The notes under the pieces were generated by a model. The model saw nothing but the letters and a program-made list of their open reading frames with translations. It ran no database searches and was not told the origin of the DNA. Positions 1 through 10,195 of a stretch of DNA of 64,000 nt are shown piece by piece; the stretch's first letter is position 1; each line of letters begins with the position of its first letter. A program made the translations under genes and the position numbers. The stretch covers positions 1,767,024 to 1,831,023 of the forward strand of contig CM035361.1 of NCBI GenBank assembly GCA_020137815.1, written 5' to 3'. This DNA comes from Hormiphora californensis (Eukaryota > Ctenophora > Tentaculata > Cydippida > Pleurobrachiidae).

Positions 1-23
1 AAACTGATAAAACTCTCTCTCAC

Positions 24-1848
24 CTTCAGATCTTTGTTCATCTCGACAAAGTCCTCATCTTCATCGGAATCGCATTCAGGAAATTGGTAAATTCTAATGT
101 TGTTCTCTTCGATCTCCTCTAGCACCTAGAAACAAGGGGGGGGGGTCAACTAGCAACAAGGGGGTCAACTAGCAACAACGGCGTCAACTAGAAACAAGGT
201 GGGGTGAACTAGAAACAAGGGGGGGTCAACTAGAAACAAGGGGGGTCAACTAGAAACAAGGGGGGGGGGGGGGTAAACTAGAAACAAGGGGGTGAACTAG
301 CAACAAGGGGGGGTCAACTAGAAACAAGGGGGTAAACTAGAAACAAGGGGGTGAACTAGAAACAAGGGGGTGAACTAGCAACAAGGGGGTAAACTAGAAA
401 CAAGGGGGTAAACTAGAAACAAGGGGGTAAACTAGAAACAAGGGGGTAAACTAGAAACAAGGGGTGAACTAGCAACAAGGGGGTAAACTAGAAACAAGGG
501 GGTAAACTAGAAACAAGAGGTGGGGGAGGAAGGTAGTACAGTCGGACCCCGATTTAACGGCACCCTCGGGGGAAAGGGTTTTGTCCGTTAAATCGGGGTG
601 TCCGTTAAATCGGGGTAGAGCATATATTTGGCCCATAAAACCCTATTTTTGTCCAAAATGCTGTACTAAAACTCCTCTAAGTGTTAAATGCAATGTCCAT
701 GTATTGATTACATAATCATTTCTGATTAGAAAAAGAAAGTAATTTCAAAATAATTTCAAAATACGTTATAAAAATTTTCTAAGGTACCATATCAACCACG
801 TCCGAATCGTTTATCGAATCAGTGCATCTTATCGCACGTCTTGCTGCTAATTAGACGAACCGATACGTGATACCATGCCGAATCGGGGCACTTTAAGCGG
901 GGTGAGGAAGAATTTGAATTTCAAAATATATTGTTCTCTGAAAATTCATGAGGAGCACCGATCAAAGCATTGACAATCATTCTGTAAAATTTTGCAAAAA
1001 AAGTTATGAAAATTTTTCAAAGGTATATCAACCACGTCCGAATCGTGTTTCGAATCAGTGCATTTTATCGCACGTCCTGTCGCTAATTAGACGGTTCGAA
1101 ACGAACCGATACGTGATCCCCATGAGGCCAGTTTAACAAGCGTCAAAATTGCGATTCGATGGGCCTCATGGGGATCACATATCTGTTCGTTTTGAACCGT
1201 CTAATTACCGGCAAGACATGCAATAAGATGCACCGATTCGAAACACGATTCGGACGTGGTTTTTCAAAAAAATTTCAAAAAAAAATTTCAAAAAAAATTT
1301 CAAAAAAAATTTCAAAAAATTTTGGGGGAAATTTATCCTGCCGTTAAATCGGGGTGCCGCTAAATCGGGGGCCGTTAAATCGGGGTCCGACTGTATGTAG
1401 AACAGGAGGATTTGTTCAAACACTATTTTACAGGGCACGGTTACTGATTAGAGAGGGTGGGGCAAGATAATCGGGGGCCACCCTGTACGACTGATATAAG
1501 GTCTAACAAGGCAATGCTATACTTCCATACCCGTGTTTTGATGCGTTGAACTTCAGCCTTTGTCAGTGTATCAGCCTTAGCAATTACAGGTACGATATTG
1601 ACTTTATCATGAAGTGACTTCATAAACTTGATATCAATTGGTTTTAAGTCTGGAGTGAGATAGTATGGTGTTACTTGTTTTGTTCAAACCCTTTTTATTT
1701 CATCGACCAAGGGAAGGTGTTACTTATTTGACAGTTAAGTAATAAGTTTGTAACCTAAAGTTATATAAATGATACTAAAAGGTTTGCTTGGAATGTAAAC
1801 CCCCGGGTTTGCCCCCTTCCCCCCCAAGGGGTAAAACTGGGTAACTGC

Positions 1849-1901
<53 letters not shown>

Positions 1902-3771
1902 GGGGGTGGCTGTTCCCCAAACAATTTTAAAAGAGGAGTGGTTTTTCAAACAGGGCTTTTTGGATTTCCAGTTTCAAGAAAGGGGGTTTGGGAGGGGCGT
2001 TGTCAAAAAGGAAAAGGGGGTGGCCACAAACAGTTAAAGGGGGACATTCATAACAGGTTTATGTCTATTTCAAAACAGGGTTAAGGTGGTATTTTAAAGG
2101 GTTAGGAAGGTGCAGTTTCAACAGGGTTTGGGGTTGTTAGGAAAAGGGGTTTAAGGGGTGGTCTACTTGGGTCAAAACGATTTGGGGAGGTTTGTCTTTG
2201 TCCGAGTTGGGGGGTTATTGGTCAAAACAGGGTTTAGGGAGGTGGTCTAGTTGTCAAAACAGGGTTTAGGGAGGTGGTCTAGTTGTCAAAACAGGGTTTA
2301 GGGAGGTGGTCTAGTTGTCAAAACAGGGTTTAGGGAGGTGGTCTAGTTGTCAAAACAGAGTTTAGGGAGGTGGTCTAGTTGTCAAAACAGAGTTTAGGGA
2401 GGTGGTCTAGTTGTCAAAACAGGGTTTAGGGAGGTGGTCTAGTTGTCAAAACAGGGTTTAGGGAGGTGGTCTAGTTGTCAAAACAGGGTTTAGGGAGGTG
2501 GTCTAGTTGTCAAAACAGGGTTTAGGGAGGTGGTCTAGTTGTCAAAACAGGGTTTAGGGAGGTGGTCTAGTTGTCAAAACAGGGTTTAGGGAGGTGTCTA
2601 GTTGTCAAAACAGGGTTTAGGGAGGTGGTCTAGTTGTCAAAACAGGGTTTAGGGAGGTGGTCTAGTTGTCAAAACAGGGTTTAGGGAGGTGGTCTAGTTG
2701 TCAAAACAGGGTTTAGGGAGGTGGTCTAGTTGTCAAAACAGGGTTTAGGGAGGTGGTCTAGTTGTCAAAACAGGGTTTAGGGAGGTGGTCTAGTTGTCAA
2801 AACAGGGTTTAGGGAGGTGGTCTAGTTGTCAAAACAGGGTTTAGGGAGGTGGTCTAGTTGTCAAAACAGGGTTTAGGGAGGTGGTCTAGTTGTCAAAACA
2901 GAGTTTAGGGAGGTGGTCTAGTTGTCAAAACAGGGTTTAGGAAGGGGATTAATGGTCAAAACAGGGTGTTCAGATCGTAGTTTTTGTGTGTGCTCGATAA
3001 AGCAAGTTTTTTCTTTCCTAGCTAACCCTACTTTACCCCCGCAAGATAGAGAAAATACCAAAACTACCAGAAGTATCAGGCCAGTCTTACCATTTCTCAT
3101 TGTTAAGTGCATCCCCAAATCCAGGAGTATCAACTACGGTCAACCTCAGTCTCACTCCTTTCTCCTCTATCTCAACGCAGTTCGTCTCAATCGTAACCGT
3201 CTTCTTGATCCGGTCTGAGGGAAACAGTTGAAAATGTAGCTTGAAGGGGGAGCTTGAAGGTGAAAAATAGAGTGCTACTTAGAATATTGGCCTGTGTGAA
3301 TCAGTCACTAGGTGGACAAACACAGAATAAAAAAGACGGGGACGAAAAGGAACAAAACAAGCTCAGTTACGAAAAGGAATATAATTGCTAAGCCAAGGTC
3401 AGTTACCTTTGGAAGGGATTATCTCTCGAGTGTTATATAGATCAGTCAGAAAGAGAGAGTTAACTAGGGTACTCTTTCCAAGACCACTTTCACCTAGTGA
3501 TAAAGTGTGTTAGAGACAAGCAAATACTGGGAATGTAACCATCGTAAAATGGTAAAATAAACTCAGAAATTAGCTAAATATATACCGTGTATCATAACCA
3601 TAACAAATAGTTTTTAACAAAGATGAAAAATGATAAAACAACTGAAGTTATAAACTAAGATGACAACATACCGACAACCATGAGGGTAAACTCGAATCCC
3701 TTTTTGACACTTTTCCTGTGCATCTGATTAGGGAGGTCGGCGAAGCCAACATAACCACCACCGGGCGCCAT
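24..3771 (-). CDS. Septin GTPase, N-terminal part (gene continues past window start; one exon not found)
   Basis: Septins are filament-forming GTPases of the cortical cytoskeleton, acting in cytokinesis and membrane compartmentalisation. Readable exons on the minus strand are 3672-3771 (start [13 protein letters not shown] and the polybasic [11 protein letters not shown]), 3407-3493 (G1 loop GESGLGKS), 3091-3214 (G3 DTPGFGDA), 1531-1649 (KPIDIKF to AKADTLT, the G4 specificity motif) and 24-125 ([15 protein letters not shown]). Splice sites are GT-AG and the phases run 1,1,2,?,0. The exon that should lie between DTPGFGDA and KPIDIKF (about 50 residues, CW...DNRVHCC in the family) is not visible between 1650 and 3090, where there is a minisatellite and a poly-T run. 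The C-terminal GTPase half and coiled coil lie beyond position 1. The family call is certain; the SEPT2-like or SEPT7-like subgroup is not. Confidence 0.93.
127..525. repeat. G-rich minisatellite in septin intron
   Basis: About twenty imperfect copies of an 18-20 bp unit of the form AACTAGAAACAAGGGGGT, with variable G-run length, lie directly upstream of the 24-125 septin exon. No coding content is visible. Confidence 0.9.
539..1393. mobile_element. Non-autonomous pogo/Tigger-like element (855 bp)
   Basis: It begins CAGTCGGACCCCGATTTAAC and ends with the inverted counterpart (GGGGTCCGACTG), flanked by TA on both sides (537-538 and 1394-1395), as expected for the Tc1/mariner superfamily. Sub-terminal copies of the CCGTTAAATCGGGG motif repeat inside both ends. 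The interior also folds back: the sequence around 1021-1135 returns inverted at about 1155-1265. There is no transposase ORF, so it is a MITE-like derivative inside a septin intron. Related ends recur near 5290-5434, 7099-7200 and 10105-10190. Confidence 0.8.
1853..1897. repeat. Poly-T tract
   Basis: About 45 consecutive T on the plus strand, inside the septin intron where an exon is expected but missing. A run this long often marks low assembly reliability. Confidence 0.85.
2215..2945. repeat. 32-bp minisatellite containing telomere-like TTTAGGG
   Basis: About 22 near-identical tandem copies of a 32-bp unit reading GTTGTCAAAACAGGGTTTAG plus GGAGGTGGTCTA. Each unit contains GGGTTTAGGG. Degenerate copies extend left to about 2040. 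The array sits in the septin intron between the G3 and G4 exons. Confidence 0.93.
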
Positions 3772-5640
3772 AACCCATATAATAATTTGTGAGGATAATT
3801 AGGATAGTAAAGGGAATTGCAGGGATAATTAAAATAACGGGGGGCCCGAATTAAAATATGCTGTCAAGGGTTGAAATTAATATATTATCTATGGAAACTA
3901 AATAAGGGGGTCTAAATTAAAGGGGTTTTAAAATTTAAAATTGGTTTGGGGTTTAAAATAAAATTGGTGTGGGGGAATACTGTAAAGGAATTATAAGGGA
4001 TAATTTAAAACAAAGGAAAATGGGAAAAAAGAAAAGGGAGGAGGGGTAGAGAGAGAGAAGAAGGGGAAGGGGAGAGAGAGAGGGAGAGAGGGAGAGAGAA
4101 AGAGAAGAAGAAGAAGAGAGAAGAGAGCCCCCAAAGGCTTACCCCTTTTCCCCCATTCCCCATTTCCCCAGAAGAAAGAAGAAGGGGACCAAAAATTTAA
4201 GTACCCCCCCTAGGGAAGAAGCATAGGAAGAAAGGGATGGGATCAGTAGAGCCTATAAACGGGCCGATAGAGAGGACTGAGAGGATGGGAAAAGGATGAA
4301 AGGGAAGGTTCCCTCTAGAAAGACATAATTAAAGCAAGAATGTATGGAAGGGTTTTCGTAATATAAAAAGTTGTTGATTTTAAGATGAAAGGGGTATCTA
4401 AAAGACGTGCACCCGACAAAGGACGGGAAAAATTCTCATTTCTTTCCCCATTTTTCAAATGGGGGAATTAAATTTCCCGAATAACTTAGCCCCCAAAAAA
4501 CCCCCTTTTCCGTAAAATTATTAGGAGTTTTGAATGAGGTTTTTTTGAAAGTAAAAGGGGAAATTTTAAATGGGGGGAAATTAAAAGGAACTTAAACATA
4601 AACCCTGCCAAAGTTTTGGTTAATGAAACAGCCTAAAAACAATGGGATAAAAATAAAAACCCAAAATGTTCAGTTGGTCTATTTGGGAATTTACTCCTTT
4701 CCAACTTCCTTTCCTCCTTCCCCCCCCCCTGGCCCCAACGCAAATTTAAACTTTAAAATTGATGGGAGGAGAGGACACCGGCCGAAAAAAATGTGTTCAT
4801 TTATTGTCAAACCAATGCCTTCTCAACCGTAAACCAAGAGAAGTGGGGGTTTTTGGGGGGTTTTGCTGTTTTCCCCGCTTTTCCCTTTTCCCCCAGCCAA
4901 AATCCTGGGGGGAAAAGGGTATAAAGATGGAAGGGGAGAGTTAAATAAAGCTAGGGTTTTTTTTCCCTATGTAATTTAATTCTCTCTTAATAGGAAAATG
5001 TTACAATTGGGACAAGGGGTGGTGGGTCAAAAGAGGGGCAAATAGACCATCGAAGGGGGGAAAGGGTTTATGGACTCCAGGGGGGAAGGAACCCCCAAGA
5101 TGGCAACCAGCAATTAAAAATCCTAAAAACTCGGAGGGCGAAAAATTGGGGGCCCGGGAAACATATCCATCCAAAGGATCTTAGCAGGGGCCGAAATTTT
5201 GAAAACCCCAAATGAGTACTAACAACCCAAAAAAAGCCCTCCAGGGAGGAGAAATGAATTGAACCAAAAGTTGCTATCGTTACCGGGATGCTCGGGGGAA
5301 AGGCTTTTGCCCGGTAAATCGGGGTGCCCGGTATATCGGGGTCAAATACTGTTCAAATCCTATATCCGGGGAAGTTTATCCTCCAGGTAAATCGGGGTTC
5401 CGGTAAATCGGGGTCCGGTAAATCGGGGTCCGACTGTAATCGTGAGATTCAAGTGATTATTATTCCAGCGGTCTCTCTTTAGTTGAAAAATTCTCGATTC
5501 CTTTGTTATTTTAGGAGTCATTTCTGTTATTTGTTATTTCAAGAGTTCCCTTCTCCATCATGTTTACATAATCAAATTATGAATTTTCATATAAAAAGTT
5601 ACGGAAACTACTAAAGCTCACTCTCTCTTTCTCGATTTGC
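3772..5640. other. Intergenic, simple-sequence rich; no gene supported
   Basis: Contains GA-rich simple sequence (about 4045-4125), many short homopolymer runs and G/C-run-rich DNA. At its right side, near 5275-5434, is a degraded pogo-like end ending GGGGTCCGACTG followed by TA. I searched the minus strand for the missing GDPD C-terminus and saw nothing convincing. Confidence 0.6.
5290..5434. mobile_element. Degraded pogo-like end
   Basis: Repeated GGTAAATCGGGGT motifs ending GGTCCGACTG and then TA. It matches the right terminus of the 539-1393 element with CCGGT replacing CCGTT. The left terminus is not preserved. Confidence 0.6.
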
Positions 5641-5658
5641 AGTTTGCTGGGTCCCAAC

Positions 5659-6615
5659 ATGGCAACTCTAACTCTCCTTCTTTTTGCAACTCTTGCACTG
5701 GCTAGTACTGTTACCAGTATGTCAGATCCAGATTCATATGTCACCAGTACTATGCCACCAGAGCATGTTACATCAAATGTCGAGTACAACCCCCATTTCC
5801 ACCTCGCCACTGGACCACAGGGGGGAAAGGTTACCAAACACGGATTATCAAAGAACGGTGCTGGAACGGTTGTCGTCAACAACTCATACCTTCTTTGCCC
5901 ACCACTCCAAGGCAACTACTCTACCGCACTCCTCAACCGGGTCTGCAGGGACAGCGGCTTTGAAACGATGATAAAAGTTCTACCCCGGTACCAGACACTG
6001 CACTCGGAGAGGGCTGGTTATCAGTGGGCGAGAGGACTAGAGAGGGTTTTGATAAGTGGTTGTCCCGATGCTGATAATTGTGATCTCAACGAGGATAACA
6101 TTCTACGAATGTATGATCACGTCTGCAGTATTGATGAAGTGTTGACGGTTTACTGCTCCGGTAAGAGGTTCATCGTCAAAGAGTTTGCAATCCTGGCCAA
6201 CCCAACAGGGGAACGTGGCGATTGGGAGAACCGTGTGACCCGTGATTTCAGCAAGTATTCAACCAATGCTGGGAGTCTGGTGCTATATCTCCACGATGTC
6301 CGGACTGATAAAACTGTAACAAGCCTGGTTAAAGTACCCTCCTACTCCAGCAGCTACTTCTCCTACGCGGTCAGTGCGATCTGCAAGTGGCAGGGCTACC
6401 CCCGAGGGGGTTCCTACAACAAACACGCCGCAGTGACCTACAAGGAGCGTCTCAGTGTTGGGTTTATGGAGCAGAATCTGATTGGAACGATGGTCCATAC
6501 TATGAGCTGCACTTCCAGGAAGATCAGGGAGCCGCTGAAGGATTGTGAGTTTGGTGTCATGGAGGATGAGGAGTTTGATCCGGAGGAAAGTGTCGTGGTA
6601 GCGTGCATTAATTAG
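5659..6615 (+). CDS. Unrecognised secreted protein, 318 residues
   Basis: I do not recognise this protein. The ATG at 5659 opens a 318-codon ORF starting with a convincing signal peptide (MATLTLLLFATLALASTV), followed by a Thr/Ser-rich stretch and a Cys-containing body with two N-glycosylation sequons (NNS, NYS) and spaced cysteines (LLCPPL, RVCRDSGF, ISGCPDADNC, DHVCS, VYCS, AICKW, MSCTS, DCEF, VACIN), which suggests a disulfide-bonded extracellular domain. The VCRDSGF segment recalls SRCR domains but the rest does not, so I do not claim it. A polypyrimidine tract and AG at 5641-5642, just before the ATG, suggest a non-coding 5' exon or trans-splice acceptor. It is plus-strand while its neighbours are minus, and it lies where the 3' end of GDPD would be expected, so it could be nested in a GDPD intron. 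Confidence 0.65.
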   Translation: MATLTLLLFATLALASTVTSMSDPDSYVTSTMPPEHVTSNVEYNPHFHLATGPQGGKVTKHGLSKNGAGTVVVNNSYLLCPPLQGNYSTALLNRVCRDSGFETMIKVLPRYQTLHSERAGYQWARGLERVLISGCPDADNCDLNEDNILRMYDHVCSIDEVLTVYCSGKRFIVKEFAILANPTGERGDWENRVTRDFSKYSTNAGSLVLYLHDVRTDKTVTSLVKVPSYSSSYFSYAVSAICKWQGYPRGGSYNKHAAVTYKERLSVGFMEQNLIGTMVHTMSCTSRKIREPLKDCEFGVMEDEEFDPEESVVVACIN

Positions 6616-7244
6616 AGGGTTGGGAGGAATTGTGAAGAACTAAGAACTTAATATTAAAATATTCTGAGTTTTACCCGATTCATGATGTCAAAGAAATCAT
6701 ATAAGCTTATCTTTATACTCTACTCAATATATTACATCATTAATTACCCAATTAATCTTGTGATCTGCAGTTTACAAACCTGTTGCACATGATAGGGGTG
6801 ATAAGGTGACAAAACCAGGCTGGCCATGTCGACAGGAAACCACTCTTGTTACTTATATTAGGGATCGGAATCTGAAACATTTTTCAAATTATTTTATTGA
6901 AAAGATAATGCAAGCGTAAAGTTTTACAGAGAAATTCATAACATTGTACACACAGTCTTTGTACTTCAGTAAGAGTATTTTTTATGTTCTTTGCTTTTCT
7001 GGAGAAAATTGTTTTAACACAATTTTCACCGGCACACAAACTCTACACCCAGTACTGCACAGTACATGTTATAGACTGGCCGTGCACTGGTTTTGGTGTA
7101 CAGTCGGACCCCTACCGGTACCAGATATATAATACCGCCTACCGGAGCCCCGATTTACCGGGCAAATTACATTCCCTGAGCATGCCGGTAAATCGGGATA
7201 CATATCGAGAGGCACGGATTATAGTAAGAATTGACAATACATAC
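6616..7244. other. Intergenic stretch with partial pogo-like end
   Basis: No exon supported. Positions 7099-7200 contain TACAGTCGGACCCC followed by several CCGGTAAATCGGG motifs, a solo or broken terminus of the pogo-like family, only about 45 bp past the last GDPD exon found. Confidence 0.55.
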
Positions 7245-9820
7245 CTGATAAAACTGAGCTTTGATAGGTACGAAGGGGAGAAGTCCAATCAACAATAGAA
7301 AACCATAAATCCCACATTCAAACATCGAACAAAACGTCAACCTGGAGAGATATCAAAACATTTAAAACATTACTTCTAAGATTTATTGTCGGTGTAAAGA
7401 TTGCCATCATTGTCTTTCATTTAAACTGTGTATAGCGGACATGAAATACTTACATTTTAGGGTTGTAAGCTCGGCAGCTCTCTGTTCTCCGGTGACTGAA
7501 TGCACCCCATATTGTGAGGTGTTCCCGGTGGTACTTTTCAGTTAGTCTTGATACTTCCTTGAGCATAGGTGAACCACCAAACTTAACGTCAATCTGCATC
7601 GGCACCTAGAGGAGTAACGGATCTAGCTAGGATGAAGCTCACTTGACTTTTGAAGATATTGATTGAGCGGATTGAGAGGGAGAGAGAGGGAGAGGGTGAG
7701 AAATTTGAATCATTCAGGCTACCTCTGGAAACTCCCTATAGAGATCCTCTAACAGTAACAAGGGCTCCTGTCTCTCAGTCCTCAGGAAATCACCAGGCTC
7801 ACACGCCACCTCGATTTCCTTTAGGAGGGGAGGGAGTTTTGCGTAGGGTAAAGATGATATTGTGGTCACCGTACCACACACCCTTGATAGGTCATCATCA
7901 TGGCACACTATTATCTCTCCATCACTTGTCATCTGTGGAGGGAGAGGTTTCAATTTTTATAACCGAGCTCTGAATTCTTGAAGCAGCCGGGTAGGGTCGG
8001 ACCTGGGGAGTCATTCTGGCGAAGTCATTCTGACGATTGCTTATACTGTGTGAATCAGAAATCACCCAGGTGACATACGTCATACAGATGTGCAAGTCTT
8101 GAAACTGAACACTGAGTAAGTTGTGATGTATCTTGCACGATCGATACCATACATCAAGTGACTAGTACAGTATACTGAACCTAATTAGGATTCACAATAC
8201 ACGAGTTTTATCACAACAAGAATCATTGCATTATGTATTCATAATGCTGTGTTTCCCTGCCCTCCCGCCCGGTGCCCGGATATTGCAAATACCCAAGAGA
8301 TTAATGCCCTTAATTTGGCAGCAAATCTAGGGCGAGGCAGCAAATTGATCTAACCGGTGACCTTTTTTAGATAACTAATTGATAAGATTATGCTGCCAGC
8401 AGCAATTGGACCGATCGCGGACTGCCATCGGACAAATTTCGATTCACGAGGCAGCAAATCGGCAGCAAATTGAAAAAATTTTGGCAGCAAAATTGACACG
8501 CGAAATCCGTATTTATCGAAAATTTTTATAATCCGGGCACCGGGCCCTCCCGTTTCACGTGTCACTGTCAACAGGATCAAGGCTTGGTCATAATGTAATG
8601 TGAGATGCATACGATCTAGCTGTCAGTATACTTCTCACATAGCTTAGTTTACTCACATGACACTTGCTAACCAGCTTTTGACATTCCAACTTAACTACTT
8701 ATCTAACCTCTCACACTCGACTCGCAACATGACAATGTGTATGTAACACGCGAAACACGCGGCAGCGCTATTCATGTTTTGTTGAGTGGCGCGCGCATAC
8801 ACATCCATCAAACTGTGTCATTGTATGTTTTGATAAAGGAGCACCTTGTTGTTGTGCGTGCGGATCAGTTGCTACGCTGAGTACACCGGGTGGTACCGGG
8901 TTGCCCCTCGCAACGAAAGTGTGACCAAAATGGTCCCTCTACCGATTAGTTAGTATACCAAAATGTCGTTTTCGAATTCTAACCCTGCTATGCCTTTTTG
9001 CAAAGCAAAAAGGCATCCGGGTGGATGCTTTCGGCATCCACCCGGGCAGGGAAATAAAAATTAAAATGTGAACAAGTCCCATGTTCACAGTAAACAGTTG
9101 TAGTACATGTTAATATACCTGGACATCGAGCTCAAAAAGGTCAACACCTAGTGTTTGGGCATGTTTGAAAGCTACCATGGTGTTTTCTGTTCTCTCTCCT
9201 CCGCCGCCTCGGTGGGCCATTGTCCGGTAGGGAAAGGGAATCTGAAATCAGGTAGGGGGTAAAATAAACAAAAGTAGACTTTTGTTTAAAAATTCAAAAT
9301 ATAATCGGGATTGAGGGGAAGTATTATGCAAAGACCGCGGTCTTTCCCATTTTTTATTTCTCGGTCGACCGAAAAAAAAATGGGAGAGTTCTAACCTGTT
9401 TTGTGCGATGTAATATTTGAGGGTAGAAGTATAAAATGGTTGATGTAAGAAAGTATCCGCTGGCGACGGCGTAACATAGTATGATGACTAAAACAAAATG
9501 GGAATTTGGTTATTGCATGAGTCAGATGAAAATTAAAATCAATCGATTTGTTTTATAGAGATAAAGTAATAAATAAAGTCTGGAATAAATGTTCAACGAA
9601 CTACTTTTACAATTATATTAAAATTGAAATAAAAACAAAGTAGCTATGTAACTCGATTATATGCTTGGACTATTTCATCCCTTGTTCAGAGAAGTGACGC
9701 TGTAAAATTCTCCCAACTCACGTCCAAAGTAACAACGTGTGGTTAAAAAAGCTGATAATTTAGTATAGACTATAGAGTAACAGCAGCAGTAACTCTTTCA
9801 CCCGCCAGAAAACTGATCAT
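7245..9820 (-). CDS. Glycerophosphodiester phosphodiesterase, GDPD1/GDPD3 type (C-terminus not found)
   Basis: Membrane-anchored enzymes of this group hydrolyse glycerophosphodiesters or lysophospholipids (lysophospholipase D activity). Exons are 9802-9820 (MISFLA), 9396-9487 (N-terminal membrane segment, YAVASGYFLTSTILYFYP), 9119-9241 (AHRGGGGE..ENTM, catalytic His-Arg and Glu, and FELDV), 7723-7932 (CHDDDLSR, second catalytic His), 7454-7605 (MQIDVK, EHLTIWG) and 7245-7341 (LLPFVPIKAQF). All junctions are GT-AG and the phases join in frame for 231 codons. Family members are about 310-320 residues, so the last ~85 residues, including the TDYP region, are missing. A pogo-like terminus lies just downstream. 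Either a far 3' exon is hidden or the gene is truncated. Confidence 0.9.
8268..8544. mobile_element. 277-bp MITE with 8-bp target duplication
   Basis: Terminal inverted repeats CCCGGTGCCCGGAT (left) and ATCCGGGCACCGGG (right) are flanked by the perfect 8-bp direct repeat CCCTCCCG (8260-8267 and 8545-8552). The interior repeats GGCAGCAAAT several times in both orientations. An 8-bp duplication fits hAT-like elements, but the CCCGG terminus is not the usual hAT one. It lies in a GDPD intron. Confidence 0.8.
8983..9051. repeat. Compact three-way-junction inverted repeat
   Basis: An outer stem CCCTGC (8983-8988) with GCAGGG (9046-9051) encloses two hairpins: TGCCTTTTTGC with GCAAAAAGGCA (8991-9015) and CCGGGTGGATGC with GCATCCACCCGG (9017-9045). 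It lies in a GDPD intron. Function unknown. Confidence 0.75.
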
Positions 9821-10104
9821 GACAAAAGGATGGGAACTAAAGCCATTTATATCAGATTGGTGGGACCGATATTTATTGACCTGGCACTGTAATTCACACT
9901 TCACTGTTTGCTTAAAAGTTTTCTAAGTTCACATGTAAAGATGGCCATTCGAATTAAAGGGTGGTTGTGCGAACCAGAGTTCTTTTTCAAGGATTTCAGT
10001 GCTGTTGTGATAGATTTATCCGTTAGCCCATCGTACCTACAGGTAGGGAAGATGTTAGACAACAAACGGGAGGATAAATTTCCCCCAATATTGGGAATTA
10101 ATGG

Positions 10105-10193
10105 GATTTGACCCCGATATACCGGGCACCCCGATTTACCGGGCAAAACCCTTTCCCCCGAGGATCCCGGAAAATCGGGGTCCGACTGTACAT
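10105..10193. mobile_element. Pogo-like terminus at the 3' side of the ten-exon gene
   Basis: CCCCGATTTACCGGGCAAAA and related motifs end GGTCCGACTG and TA near 10192. This is the same family as 539-1393. It interrupts the continuation of the last exon found for the neighbouring gene. Confidence 0.65.
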
Positions 10194-10195
10194 TC

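Noticed and set aside
127-525. Possible CRISPR array (regular G-rich repeats)
   Set aside because: The units are head-to-tail with no distinct spacers, in a spliced eukaryotic gene: a minisatellite. The same applies to 2215-2945.
2215-2945. True telomeric tract
   Set aside because: GGGTTTAGGG occurs once per 32-bp unit and is not a pure heptamer array, so it is at most telomere-like.
5659-6615. SRCR-domain assignment for the secreted protein
   Set aside because: Only a VCRDSGF-like segment fits. The expected Cys spacing and the GRVEV start are missing.
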